This document shows, in pieces, positions 1-9,134 of a stretch of 26,290 nucleotides of DNA. The stretch is from assembly GCA_002083615.1 (NCBI GenBank), contig MSXO01000056.1:1-26290 (forward strand), read 5' to 3'. A model generated the notes under the pieces. The model saw nothing but the letters and a program-made list of their open reading frames with translations. It ran no database searches and had not been told where the DNA came from. Within the stretch, counting starts at the first letter, position 1. The number at the start of each line of letters is the position of its first letter. Source of the DNA: Proteobacteria bacterium ST_bin11 (GTDB lineage: Bacteria; Pseudomonadota; Gammaproteobacteria; Methylococcales; Methylomonadaceae). Both the position numbers and the translations under genes were made by a program.

Positions 1-672
1 GACGAAACCCGCTCGATGCGCAGCAAGGAAGAAGCCAACGACTACCGTTACTTCCCCGACCCCGATCTGTTACCGGTGTTGATCGAAGACAGTTTGAAGG
101 ACGAAATCCGTGCGACCCTGCCGGAGTTGCCGGATGCCAAGAAGCAGCGTTTCATCGATCAATATGCCCTGGACAACGAAAGCGCCACCACCTTAACTTC
201 ATCCCGCGAACTGGCCGACTTTTACGAAACCGTCGTTAAGCAATCCGGCGGCGAAGCCAAACTGGCCGGCAACTGGCTGACCGGTGACGTTCTAGGCGCG
301 TTGAACAAAGCCGGCTTGGAAATCAGCGATTGCCCGGTCAGCGCCGAACGTCTAGCCGGTCTGATCAAACGTATCGCCGACAACACCATCTCCGGCAAAA
401 CCGCCAAACAGGTCTTCGACAAACTCTGGAACGGCAGCGATAGCGCCGACGAGATCATCGAAAAAGAGGGCTTAGTGCAAATCACCGACATGAGCGCCAT
501 TGAGGCTATCGTCGATAAAGTGATCGCCGCCAACCCCGTGCCCGTTGAACAATACCGGGCCGGCAAGGACAAAGCCCTGATGGCGCTGGTCGGCCAAATC
601 ATGAAAGAAACCCAAGGCAAGGCCAATCCAGGCGAAGTGAACAAGATGTTGATCGCTAAGCTGAAAAGCTAG
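1..672 (+). CDS. gatB: Aspartyl/glutamyl-tRNA amidotransferase subunit B, 3' part
   Basis: GatB is the kinase-transferase subunit of GatCAB, which converts misacylated Glu-tRNA(Gln) and Asp-tRNA(Asn) to Gln-tRNA and Asn-tRNA in the cytoplasm. The reading frame is open from base 1, so the gene begins upstream of the window. The first residues visible include the family signature RSKEEANDYRYFPDPDLLP. The rest is the helical tail (GatB/YqeY-like domain) that binds the tRNA elbow, ending in NPGEVNKMLIAKLKS, a typical GatB C-terminus. About 223 residues are present of a protein normally near 475-480. No catalytic-core residues can be inspected here. The downstream gene converges on it with a palindrome between them. 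Confidence 0.96.
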   Translation, partial: DETRSMRSKEEANDYRYFPDPDLLPVLIEDSLKDEIRATLPELPDAKKQRFIDQYALDNESATTLTSSRELADFYETVVKQSGGEAKLAGNWLTGDVLGALNKAGLEISDCPVSAERLAGLIKRIADNTISGKTAKQVFDKLWNGSDSADEIIEKEGLVQITDMSAIEAIVDKVIAANPVPVEQYRAGKDKALMALVGQIMKETQGKANPGEVNKMLIAKLKS

Positions 673-695
673 GTCTGTCACCTGCCAATCACTGG

Positions 696-727
696 ATCGT
701 CATCCCCGCGTATACGGGGATGACGAT
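696..727. repeat. Perfect palindromic element between convergent genes
   Basis: A 13-bp perfect inverted repeat (ATCGTCATCCCCG and its complement) surrounds a 6-base spacer CGTATA. It lies between the stop codons of gatB and the recQ-like gene. No T-tract follows on either strand, so it does not look like a classic intrinsic terminator. It resembles the short GTCATCCCCG-type palindromes dispersed in many proteobacterial genomes, and may still fold in both converging mRNAs. Confidence 0.75.
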
Positions 728-743
728 ATTGACGCCGAAAAGC

Positions 744-3700
744 TTAGGTCTTTCCGATATTCGAACTCGGCACGTATAGAATTTCCGGCAACACTACTTC
801 CCAACGCTCGCATCGCAGATTCTCAGAGTCCCCCGCTGCCTTATGCCTAACCGAAATCGCGGCAACCCATATCTTGAGGATCCTGCCTTTTGGCGGCGTA
901 AAGGCCTGTGCCATCCGAGTCACAGCCACGCCATTTAAATCGGCTAATTCCCAACCGATTTGGCCGTCGCTTCTGGCCCGCAAAATCAATTCGCTACCCA
1001 CATCCAACGCGGCAATCGCCCGGTGAATCGGCTTGTCGGTAGAGAAATAGCCGGGCCACGACAACACGACTTGCCCCAAATCGGCCAGCCATGTGCGTTG
1101 CTCTAATTGCTGAAAACCCGCTGTATATTGCGGTTGGGTTTTGACGCAAAGCATCTCGCAATCCTTAATAAAAGCGTGCTTTCCGCCCTGCTTGGCGCAC
1201 AAAGTCAGGGTTTTCCTGGCGCGAGTCATCGCCACATAAAACAGCCGCCGCTCTTCATCGCGGGCTTGCTGCCAGCCACCGCCATCCAGAATCAACACAT
1301 GATCGAATTCCAAACCTTTGGCACGATGCGCCGTCAATAACAGTAGCGGCGCATGCCGGCTATCGTTTTCCCCGGACTGGCTGCCGGAACCGAATTCGTA
1401 GAGTGCGTCAACAAGGTTACTAACCACCAGTTGGTAATCCGGCACGGCGGATTCAGACTCGATAATGAATTGCGCCAGCATGGCGCGATAAGGATGGTCG
1501 ATCAGCTCATTGACGTTTTGCCGATAGCGGCGTTTAAACCAGCGCGACAAAACTCCCCAGCGCATTAGTACCCTTGAATTGCGGGCTTTTCGTCGCTGCT
1601 TGTTCAATAAGGCCAGCAAGCCATCGCCTTCCCGCGTGTTGTGCAAATTCAGTAAATAATCGTCGCGCAGCAAACGCACCGGAATCCCCTGCAACCGGCA
1701 CAGTTCCGCCATCGGCTCCAGTGTATCCCAATGTCTGGCAATCACCGCAAACCGACCCCAATAACTGACTTGACCCGCATTTGCCAAGCTGTTCAGCCGC
1801 AACAGTTCGACCAATGCCACCTGGACTTCACCATGCAGCAGCGCCGGCGTTTCCAGAATATGCACGCGGCCTTGAGTCAAACTATCCATCTCGGCAAATT
1901 CGCCGCCCTCCGCCGCCTCGCGGCGGGCGTGATTAATTTGGATTGCATGCTGGGTTTTCATCCGCTCCCGCGCCGGCGCAATTACCCGGTTCGCGCAATA
2001 GATGATCTGTGCCGTGGAGCGGTAATTTTCGATCAGGTAGTAGGTTTTGGCCTGATAATCCACGGCAAACTGTTTGATGAAACGCACATTCGCGCCACCA
2101 AACGCGTAAATATTCTGATCGTCGTCGCCCACCGCCAACAGCGACAGTTTGTCTTCCTCGCTGTTGATAACTCTGCCGGCCAGCGCGCTGATTAGCTCGT
2201 AATGCTCGGCGTTGATGTCCTGATATTCGTCAACCAATAAATAACGCAAACCGGACAGCAAGCGGTCACGTTGGATGCCCGGCCCAAGTTCGTCGCCCTG
2301 CTCCGCTTGTTTTAACAGCGCGGTGGCGTTTTTGATCACCGCTGAAAAATCAACGCTCTCACCATGTTCGGCAGCCACCGCATAACTGGTGCCGGTCAAG
2401 CGCATTGCCAAGCCGTGCAAGGTTTGCACGGTGACGCCGGCAGCATCCGCGCCGATCAAAGCCCACAAGCGTTTGCGGATTTCGAGCGCCGCCGAGCGGT
2501 TGTAACTTAATACCATAATGTCTTCCGGCAATACCATGCATTCGCGTAGCAGCCAGGCCACCCGATGTACGATGACCTTGGTTTTGCCGGAACCGGGGCC
2601 GGCCAGCACCAACTGACTACCCTCAGGCGTCGCGGCGACGATGGCCTGTTGCTCGGGATTTTGCAGATCGGTGAGAATGCGCCGGTGCGCGGCTTCGGTG
2701 GTGGCCATTTCCAGAATATCCTGGCGGCCGGCAAAATAGCGGCGCACGAATTCGGGTCTGTCCATGGCAAAGTAATCGACGATAAACGCCATCGCCGCCT
2801 GAATCTTGCCCAACGCCAGCCGGGCGTATTCCGCCATCACATGCACCTGGATAATCTTGTCCTTGTAGTGCAAAGCCAGTTCGGCGTAATCGGATTTTTT
2901 AAACTGTCGGCGCCGGGCTTCGGCATTGAGTTGGATGCTCATCGCCGCCCGAAATACTGCCTTGCCTCGCGCCAGATGCAACACCTCGTTGCTGTCCAAA
3001 TAGATTAGCGCTGCTGCCAAAGCCACCTGCCAATCACGCACCTCCATATCCTGCAAGGTCAGATCGGCTTGCAGGGCCGCTTCCAAATCGCCTTGTTTAC
3101 AGGTAACCAGCAGATTATTGCCTTGGCGTTGCGCCAGAAAACAATTCAGCAGCGCCTGAGCCAGCCGCATGCGCTTACGACGAATCAGGTCGATGTCCTG
3201 CCAGCTACGCAGCAATTTGAGATAGCGGTTATCCTGACCGGCCGGACGCAACGCAAAAAAACCGCGCAGGCCAGTACCATCGCCAAAGGCTTCGGCAAAC
3301 GATTTCATCAAGCGGGTCAATTTGTCCGGGGTCAGCTCCACGCCGGCATCGCGGCGCAAGGTGTCACACAGCCGCCGCACATTCAAAATCTGCCACTGCT
3401 CCCTATCCGCATCCGGCGCCGCCTCGCGCAGACTGGCAATCAATGTATCTTCCAGCTTGTGCAAGTCTGCCAGCCGGTCTGCCGTGTCGGGATCGCGGTA
3501 AAGGGTCACGCCGATTTCGGTATCGTTGGACACCAGTTTAAAGCGGTCCAACTCGCGCAACATACCCTGTACTTCGTGGGAGTTTCTGCCAGTGGCCAGC
3601 ATCAGGTCGTCGGTGCTGATGCCTTCATCATCTTCGCTATAAAATAACTGCGACAACAACGCGATGTAAGGTTCGATGTCGGCATTCGGCCCCAGCTTTT

Positions 3701-5906
3701 TCTGCAACAACACGCGGGCTTCTTCGATACTGGCAACCTGCAAGCTGCCGGGAAACACGCGGGTATGATTTTCCTGGCGTTCCAGCAAGCGCGCTTCTTC
3801 CAGCCAAGCCACGGCGATGCGGACTTTGGTGTCGGCATCGGCGGCGTCGGGATCGATGCCATGTTTGTCCGGAATTTCCAGCAGGATTTCGCCGCTGGTG
3901 ACTACCACCGAACCTTCGCTACGGTCTTTACGCTCGATGCTGCGCAGCGCTTTTAAAATCGCGGAAATATCGTGTTGCGTCAGCTTGGAATTACGCAGCA
4001 AGCGAAACTGCACATCCAAATCGGTATCGTCATATAGCAACACACAACGCGCTGGGTCTTGATCACGACCGGCCCGACCCGCTTCCTGCAAATAGTTTTC
4101 CAGCGAGCCCGGCGTGTCCAAATGAATCACTAAGCGTACGTCGGCTTTATCCACGCCCATGCCAAACGCATTGGTGGCGGCGATCACCCGCAGTTCGCCG
4201 GCGATAAAGGCTTCCTGCACTTGGCGCTTTTGCTCGGGCTGCATACCGCCGTGGAAATAGCCGCAATCCACACCGGCCTGTTTCAAAAAATCGGCCATTT
4301 CTTCCACTGTTTTCTGCCGGGCGCAAAACACGATGGCACCGCCCTCGTCCCGCAAGCTTTGTTCCAGCAAGCGCAGCACTTCCGGGTATTTAGCTTGCGC
4401 CGGCACCGCATGCACTTCGTACAGCAGGTTTTCGCGGCTAACGCCGCCGGTCAAACAGGCCAGCGTAATGCCCAGGCGCTTGCGAAAATGTTCGCCTATG
4501 TCTTGCACGACGTCCGGTTTAGCGGTGGCGGTAAAACAAAACACCGGCGACGGCTTGTCCTTTTGTCGAGTCTTGATAAAACGCGACACGTATAAATAAT
4601 CCGGGCGAAAATCGTGGCCCCATTTGGACAGGCAATGCGCCTCGTCGAATACCCAGGCACCGACTTCGCGATGCTGTAAAGCCTTGCCAAATGCACTGCT
4701 GCGAAATTGTTCCGGCGCGACAAAGATCAAACCCAAATCACCCAGCCGCAACTTATCCAGCATCACCTGCCGTTCCAGCGGATTCAGCAAACTGTTGATG
4801 TAACCGGCACAGGTGATGCCGCGCGCTTCCAGGTTATCCACCTGATCCTTCATCAGGGATTGCAGCGGCGAGATAATCACCGTCAGGCTGCCGTTGCGAT
4901 AAAAACGCGCCAGCGCCGGCAATTGATAACACAAGGATTTGCCGCCGCCAGTTGGCAGAATCGCCAGGGTCGGCGTGCCGGCAAAGCCGTGTTCGACGAT
5001 GACTTGCTGTAAGGACCGACCATCCTCGGTAGTGGGCGTCTGGCGGAATTGCGTGATGCCAGGAAAATAGCGCGGCAACAATTGCGACAGATCATGCTGC
5101 TCCCGACACCAGTCGCACTCGGCATCGCCACAAGGCACATCGCGCAAGGTCGCGATTAACTCCCGCGTTTTCGGGAAGGACAAACTCACCCAGGGCGGTA
5201 ACACCGAATTGCCGCCCGCTACTCGCAGCCAAGCTAGCACATAAGCCAAAGACTTATGCCAAGCAGGATCGGGTAAATATTGATTGACGATATGTTGCTG
5301 CCCGGCGCGGCAGGCCTTACCCTCGGTAGCGCGTCGCCAGGCTGCTTGGGCATCAGGCAAGGAAGGCCGCAATGCCGCGCGCAAGCTGGCAAAAAAATTC
5401 GCCACGCCCTTACCGTTTTCCGGCGCCAATAAAAAATGCAGACACAGCGCTTCGTCAGGATGCTCGGCCACCCGCTGCCGCAAGGCCTCGGCCTGATCCA
5501 GAAACAGCTCGTAAGCCAGTTCCGCGTCCCGAACCGGATCGTTGCGAGTGGTGGTACAAAGTTTGTAGTCCTTCACCAAGCGGTGATAGGGATTTTGCGG
5601 AAAAGCCACCGGCGACAGTTCCAGCGTATCGACCAAGGGCAAACGATGCAGCGCCAAATCCGGATGCAATACCGATAGAGCCGGTTGATCGAAGGCAATC
5701 ACGTTATGCCCCAACACAAACGCCGCGCCTTCGCTGATCTGATCCAGCTTTTGCCGCAAGTCGGCAGCTTTACCTGATAAGCGCAAGCAGGCATCGGTGT
5801 CCGGGCGATACGCACCAATCTCCCGCAGCTTTAAGCTATCCTGCCTCGCGGTTTCTATGTCTATGCAAAGGCACTTGGCTCGGGTTCTGTCGGAGGGTTG
5901 AGCCAT
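744..5906 (-). CDS. Giant fusion helicase: DEDD exonuclease-like + RecQ + UvrD/Rep
   Basis: This 1720-residue protein probably acts in DNA repair or recombination. Residues 1-165 resemble a DnaQ/DEDD exonuclease, with candidate metal ligands D16 and E18 (DIET), D73 (NVIAFDQ) and D127 (RNDPVRDAE). Residues about 280-650 are a RecQ helicase: Walker A PTGGGKS near 320, DEAH near 420, and the QEAGRAGRDQD arginine-finger motif. A helical linker of some 350 residues follows. From about 1080 comes a complete UvrD/Rep-type helicase: PGSGKT near 1104, VDEYQD near 1227, GDDDQNIY near 1261, TAHRAKGLEF near 1527 and YVAMTRARK near 1560. All ATPase motifs look intact, so this is not a decayed gene. E. coli RecQ is about 610 residues. 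No strong ribosome-binding site precedes the ATG. The first Met sits just ahead of the exonuclease motif. The architecture is certain and the biological role is inferred. Confidence 0.9.
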   Translation of the reverse strand: MAQPSDRTRAKCLCIDIETARQDSLKLREIGAYRPDTDACLRLSGKAADLRQKLDQISEGAAFVLGHNVIAFDQPALSVLHPDLALHRLPLVDTLELSPVAFPQNPYHRLVKDYKLCTTTRNDPVRDAELAYELFLDQAEALRQRVAEHPDEALCLHFLLAPENGKGVANFFASLRAALRPSLPDAQAAWRRATEGKACRAGQQHIVNQYLPDPAWHKSLAYVLAWLRVAGGNSVLPPWVSLSFPKTRELIATLRDVPCGDAECDWCREQHDLSQLLPRYFPGITQFRQTPTTEDGRSLQQVIVEHGFAGTPTLAILPTGGGKSLCYQLPALARFYRNGSLTVIISPLQSLMKDQVDNLEARGITCAGYINSLLNPLERQVMLDKLRLGDLGLIFVAPEQFRSSAFGKALQHREVGAWVFDEAHCLSKWGHDFRPDYLYVSRFIKTRQKDKPSPVFCFTATAKPDVVQDIGEHFRKRLGITLACLTGGVSRENLLYEVHAVPAQAKYPEVLRLLEQSLRDEGGAIVFCARQKTVEEMADFLKQAGVDCGYFHGGMQPEQKRQVQEAFIAGELRVIAATNAFGMGVDKADVRLVIHLDTPGSLENYLQEAGRAGRDQDPARCVLLYDDTDLDVQFRLLRNSKLTQHDISAILKALRSIERKDRSEGSVVVTSGEILLEIPDKHGIDPDAADADTKVRIAVAWLEEARLLERQENHTRVFPGSLQVASIEEARVLLQKKLGPNADIEPYIALLSQLFYSEDDEGISTDDLMLATGRNSHEVQGMLRELDRFKLVSNDTEIGVTLYRDPDTADRLADLHKLEDTLIASLREAAPDADREQWQILNVRRLCDTLRRDAGVELTPDKLTRLMKSFAEAFGDGTGLRGFFALRPAGQDNRYLKLLRSWQDIDLIRRKRMRLAQALLNCFLAQRQGNNLLVTCKQGDLEAALQADLTLQDMEVRDWQVALAAALIYLDSNEVLHLARGKAVFRAAMSIQLNAEARRRQFKKSDYAELALHYKDKIIQVHVMAEYARLALGKIQAAMAFIVDYFAMDRPEFVRRYFAGRQDILEMATTEAAHRRILTDLQNPEQQAIVAATPEGSQLVLAGPGSGKTKVIVHRVAWLLRECMVLPEDIMVLSYNRSAALEIRKRLWALIGADAAGVTVQTLHGLAMRLTGTSYAVAAEHGESVDFSAVIKNATALLKQAEQGDELGPGIQRDRLLSGLRYLLVDEYQDINAEHYELISALAGRVINSEEDKLSLLAVGDDDQNIYAFGGANVRFIKQFAVDYQAKTYYLIENYRSTAQIIYCANRVIAPARERMKTQHAIQINHARREAAEGGEFAEMDSLTQGRVHILETPALLHGEVQVALVELLRLNSLANAGQVSYWGRFAVIARHWDTLEPMAELCRLQGIPVRLLRDDYLLNLHNTREGDGLLALLNKQRRKARNSRVLMRWGVLSRWFKRRYRQNVNELIDHPYRAMLAQFIIESESAVPDYQLVVSNLVDALYEFGSGSQSGENDSRHAPLLLLTAHRAKGLEFDHVLILDGGGWQQARDEERRLFYVAMTRARKTLTLCAKQGGKHAFIKDCEMLCVKTQPQYTAGFQQLEQRTWLADLGQVVLSWPGYFSTDKPIHRAIAALDVGSELILRARSDGQIGWELADLNGVAVTRMAQAFTPPKGRILKIWVAAISVRHKAAGDSENLRCERWEVVLPEILYVPSSNIGKT

Positions 5907-6203
5907 TATGTGAAGGGAGTGAAAGGCACGTAAATTATGTTCGGAACGGATAGTGATTGCTTATGCAAATACTAATTAAGCTCTTCGACGCGTTCGGCAA
6001 ACGGCATAATGATGATTGCCGTGCTTAGGAGCCCGCTAGCGCTTAACCCTATTGAAACAACCTGGTATTGCCTAGCTGCTAGCGGACAGTTTAAGTCAAA
6101 TTTCCTCCGGCTCGATCAGGAGATTTTCCCGTAAATAGCTATCGGCATACTGGTTTTCGTCATTTCAAGCATGCCGGGCAACTCGCTTAGCAAAGACTTT
6201 TCA
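5907..6203. other. Intergenic region with inverted repeat and possible gene remnant
   Basis: This gap of about 300 bases lies between cti and the helicase gene. It contains an 8-bp inverted pair, CCGCTAGC at 6033-6040 and GCTAGCGG at 6078-6085; the core is itself palindromic. On the minus strand just after cti, two frames at about 6095-6200 read like protein. One begins DEKSLLSELPGMLEMT and the other reads ENQYADSYLRENLLIEPEEI followed by a stop. They would join through a single frameshift. I see no convincing intact gene or terminator. Confidence 0.4.
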
Positions 6204-8591
6204 TCAAAAATTGCCGTAGCGATTCATATCTAGCCAACCGGCCTCTAATCCGCGATGTTGGCGATGCTGTTGATTGAACCAGTCTGATAGTTGCCAAATA
6301 TCCGGATTGGTACGGCGCAAGCCAAATTGCTGATACAGCCCCGCGAAGTCAGTTTGATTTTTGGCCTTTGCCACGGTCTGCACAAACTCGCCCAACCGGT
6401 TTTCATCGACGCTAAAGAAAAAATTGGGATAGCTGCCAACAAACCCGGGTACCACCGTCAAAGTATCTTTTTCAAACAAGCGGTTGTCTTCATAAAACAG
6501 CAGCCTGGAAATGTTGCTGTAGGCGCGGTTAGCCAGCAGCGTATAAACCAAGTCCTGTTGCGGCGCAGCCATCTTCACTTTTATCAGCGACATTTCTGGA
6601 AGATATTGCAGCGTTGTGCCGCTAAGTTTGGCCAATTGTTGCATCTGCTGATCGACCGCTTGTTGTGCCGGGTTAGTACCGGTGCGGATGCAGTTTTCGC
6701 TGGGACAATCATTGATGGTGTCTGGGTTCCCGGCGACTTTCCCCAATCGCCCGCGAATCAAGTCGAAAAACTCTTGCTTGGGGTCATTGGTTTGGAAATT
6801 GACCAAAGTTTCGTGGCGGATGTTAAACGTGGGTATTACCGAGCGAAAGCCAATGGAACCTTGATACCAACTATCATGAATGGCTTGGCGCTGCGCGGCG
6901 GGCATGAAGCGTAAGAAATTGTTCTCGCCGTCCTGCCGCAGCAGGTCCATGTAGGTCCGACTAGCCAATTGGTGTCCCGCCGAGCCGAAGACGTTGAAGC
7001 CTGCAACCAGTAAGTAGTGCAGTCGCTCCAAGATCGGGTAATCCACCACCCAGGCCGTGAGCGGCTTCTTGCCGATCAGGCCTGGCATCACCGTCGCGCT
7101 ATCCTGATGCCGAAAAATCGTCAGCGCCGCATTGGGGTTTTCGGCATCGCCATCCCAAATGTTTTCCAAACCAAAGCCCTCGCCCGGCGGCAGGATCTGA
7201 TGCAGATACTCATTTTTTTTGGCCATGTAGGCGCGGCCATACTCATCGAACTTGCTCCAGCCCCATAAACCGATGTCGTCCGATTCCTCACCCGGCAGAC
7301 CCAGAATGATGTGATTTTCAGCCAAGGCTTGATTGATTTGTTCCGGGTTGCCACGGCCTGGCTGGAAGAAAAACACCCAAAAACGGTCGCGAATGCTGCT
7401 GGTTGCCCCTTCACCACGACAAACCGGGCCCTTGATGAAGCCGGAAACAAAATAATTAGCATCATCCAACAGGAAGCGGTAACGGGCATCCAATGGCAGT
7501 TCGCGAAACGCCAAAAAGGGATTGGCCGCGACCGTGGTCTGATAGGACGGTAATGCCGTCACCGGATAATCAGGTTCTAGGAATAAGGCCTGGAAACGGC
7601 GCATTTTTGCGTCGCTCAATTCATAGACAAAATGATTTTTATCGACGATGGTCTCGGTGACGGGTTTCAAGCGGTAATAAAGCGCGGGACCGGGGTCGTC
7701 GTAGGGACGTAGGCTATTAATTTCGACAATCGCTTGCCCGCTGGGCGTTTTGGAACGCACCCATTGAAAAAACTCGCCATCAGGGTGACCTTTAAAATGC
7801 ATGTGGCCGATGAACAAATGCTCGTAGATATACCGAAACACCAGGCGCTGTTTGTCTGTGCTGCCGTTGAAAAAATACTCCCATTTCGCAACGGCTTGTT
7901 CGGCTTGTACCGACAAGGGTGGGAGCGCTTCAACCTTGGCGCCTTCTGTTAACCATTGCTGCAGAATGACGTCCTCCGTTGGTGTGAGGCCCGGCAAGGC
8001 GTAAGGCATGCCCCATTGCGGGTGCTCACGGCGATATTGCGGAAACTCGTCTATCGTCGGACATTGGCTGTCTCGGTCGACGCGCAGGTCGAAGCGTTCG
8101 TCGAGCGTGCCGCTGGTCGGCAGCGGATAGGAACGTTTGAGTTGCAGTAACTTAGCCAACAGCGAGTTATCCAGATTGGCGACCGGCGACTCTAAACGTT
8201 CGTTTAATACCGGATGAAAGCCCTTGGCACGCCACTGCTCGCTGTTACTCGCATCAGCAAACAAGCGTGTGGGATTGACCGCGCCCAACCGAGCAAAGTC
8301 GTAGACTTTTTGCTTGCTCCCGCCGCGATCGATGCCGTCTATCGAGCCCAGTTTCAATTGGCACGGCGCATCGTAACAGCCGTGACACACCACGCAACGG
8401 GAATCGAGAATGGGTTTAACTTGCTGGGCAAATGACAAGCCACCGCTTGAATTTACTTGCTCTTGGGAACTGACAATTCGGGGTTTCGGTGCTGCGGGAC
8501 CGTATAATTTAGCGAAGTCAGGCGACTGATAGATGACTGAGGCGCAACTGCAAACGAGCAGCAGGAGAGCAAAAAAAACAAACGTCTTCAT
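6204..8591 (-). CDS. cti: Fatty acid cis/trans isomerase, periplasmic c-type heme protein
   Basis: Cti converts cis-unsaturated acyl chains of membrane phospholipids directly to trans, stiffening the membrane under solvent or heat stress; it acts in the periplasm. The protein has 795 residues (pseudomonad Cti is about 760). It starts with a hydrophobic export signal (FVFFALLLLVCSCAS). The C16 context could also act as a lipobox, though with an unusual Cys at -2. The c-type heme site CVVCH lies at residues 66-70, as expected for this family near the N-terminus. The remainder, including a long conserved region ending WLDMNRYGNF, fits the CTI family. It stands alone on the minus strand, with 297 bases downstream before the next gene. 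Trans-16:1 fatty acids are known from methanotrophs, which suits the proposed host. Family assignment rests on recognition of the sequence. Confidence 0.88.
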   Translation of the reverse strand: MKTFVFFALLLLVCSCASVIYQSPDFAKLYGPAAPKPRIVSSQEQVNSSGGLSFAQQVKPILDSRCVVCHGCYDAPCQLKLGSIDGIDRGGSKQKVYDFARLGAVNPTRLFADASNSEQWRAKGFHPVLNERLESPVANLDNSLLAKLLQLKRSYPLPTSGTLDERFDLRVDRDSQCPTIDEFPQYRREHPQWGMPYALPGLTPTEDVILQQWLTEGAKVEALPPLSVQAEQAVAKWEYFFNGSTDKQRLVFRYIYEHLFIGHMHFKGHPDGEFFQWVRSKTPSGQAIVEINSLRPYDDPGPALYYRLKPVTETIVDKNHFVYELSDAKMRRFQALFLEPDYPVTALPSYQTTVAANPFLAFRELPLDARYRFLLDDANYFVSGFIKGPVCRGEGATSSIRDRFWVFFFQPGRGNPEQINQALAENHIILGLPGEESDDIGLWGWSKFDEYGRAYMAKKNEYLHQILPPGEGFGLENIWDGDAENPNAALTIFRHQDSATVMPGLIGKKPLTAWVVDYPILERLHYLLVAGFNVFGSAGHQLASRTYMDLLRQDGENNFLRFMPAAQRQAIHDSWYQGSIGFRSVIPTFNIRHETLVNFQTNDPKQEFFDLIRGRLGKVAGNPDTINDCPSENCIRTGTNPAQQAVDQQMQQLAKLSGTTLQYLPEMSLIKVKMAAPQQDLVYTLLANRAYSNISRLLFYEDNRLFEKDTLTVVPGFVGSYPNFFFSVDENRLGEFVQTVAKAKNQTDFAGLYQQFGLRRTNPDIWQLSDWFNQQHRQHRGLEAGWLDMNRYGNF

Positions 8592-8732
8592 CGAATGGGT
8601 CTCTACAGGTCAATACGTGTCAGCTGGCAAAATCAGTTGCATCGTAGCAGAGGAATCGGCATGTAGAAAGAATGCCTGCCCAGAGGGTTTAACGCAAAGC
8701 GAGGCTTACTTGGCGTAGAAAATTGGCTAAAC
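8592..8732. other. Intergenic gap between cti and the rlmN-like remnant
   Basis: This stretch lies upstream of cti and should contain its promoter, but I cannot name a convincing -35/-10 pair. Base composition drops towards the right, where the accessory block begins. I see no gene, RNA or repeat here. Confidence 0.4.
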
Positions 8733-9002
8733 CTAGATTTGGTTTTGGGATGTTGAATTGAGTTGCCCGCATGCTGCCAATACGTCATCACCCTTAACAC
8801 CCCTGATTAAAGTAGGAATATTAAAATCATCCAGCACCTCTTTAAAACGTTCTACTTTCCCCCAATCAGGAGAGATATAGCGTGACCCTGGAAATGAATT
8901 AAAAGGAATCCAATTTATGTATGCACTTTTGCCAGACAACACTATCCCTAATTTTTCAGCATCCTTTTCAGAGTCGTTAAAGTAATATGCCGTCTTGTTC
9001 AG
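8733..9002 (-). pseudogene. C-terminal remnant of RlmN-like radical SAM methyltransferase
   Basis: The frame is open from an in-frame TAG at 9003-9005 to the stop at 8733 and encodes about 89 residues. They match the C-terminal end of RlmN, the enzyme that methylates C2 of A2503 in 23S rRNA. The segment INWIPFNSFPGSRY corresponds to INLIPWNPFPGAPY in E. coli, and KGDDVLAACGQL matches RGDDIDAACGQL. The upstream FNDSEKDAEKLG matches the family's VNDSxxDAxxLA stretch. The Cys of ACGQL, which carries the methyl adduct in RlmN, is kept. The CxxxCxxC iron-sulfur motif and the whole barrel are missing, since a family member has about 380 residues. The gene is therefore 5'-truncated and non-functional. 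A GTG at 8942 could start a 69-residue product, but nothing suggests it is used. It is AT-rich compared with the flanking cti. Confidence 0.85.
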
Positions 9003-9061
9003 CTACTGCCTTTTGATTAGGCCTTTGTCATTTGAAGTTGCTTTGAATTAAGTAGAATTTT

Positions 9062-9089
9062 GTACTGGGTTAAGCAATTAACCCAGTAC
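9062..9089. terminator. Strong hairpin downstream of the ParA-like gene
   Basis: A 12-bp perfect stem, GTACTGGGTTAA with its complement, closes a 4-base loop (GCAA on the plus strand). It lies 46 bases past the stop of the ParA-like gene, in an AT-rich stretch. In the minus-strand transcript it is followed by AAAATT rather than a U-tract, so termination is possible but not classic. It could also mark an element boundary. Confidence 0.45.
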
Positions 9090-9134
9090 CAATAAATAAT
9101 TTAAACCTTGCACTTCGGTTTTGCATCCCCCCGC

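Noticed and set aside
3069..3647. 192-residue plus-strand open frame
   Set aside because: It lies wholly antisense to the helicase gene, whose motifs are continuous there, and its translation has no recognisable family.
6009..6134. 41-residue plus-strand frame starting MMIAVLRSP
   Set aside because: It has no clear ribosome-binding site and no family resemblance, and a random frame of this length is expected.
6291..6914. 207-residue plus-strand open frame
   Set aside because: It is antisense to cti, which is intact across the region.
8740..8765. GAATTGA near the island's left edge as a duplicate of the ssrA 3' end
   Set aside because: Only about seven bases match the tmRNA T-arm region, which is too short to call an attachment-site repeat.
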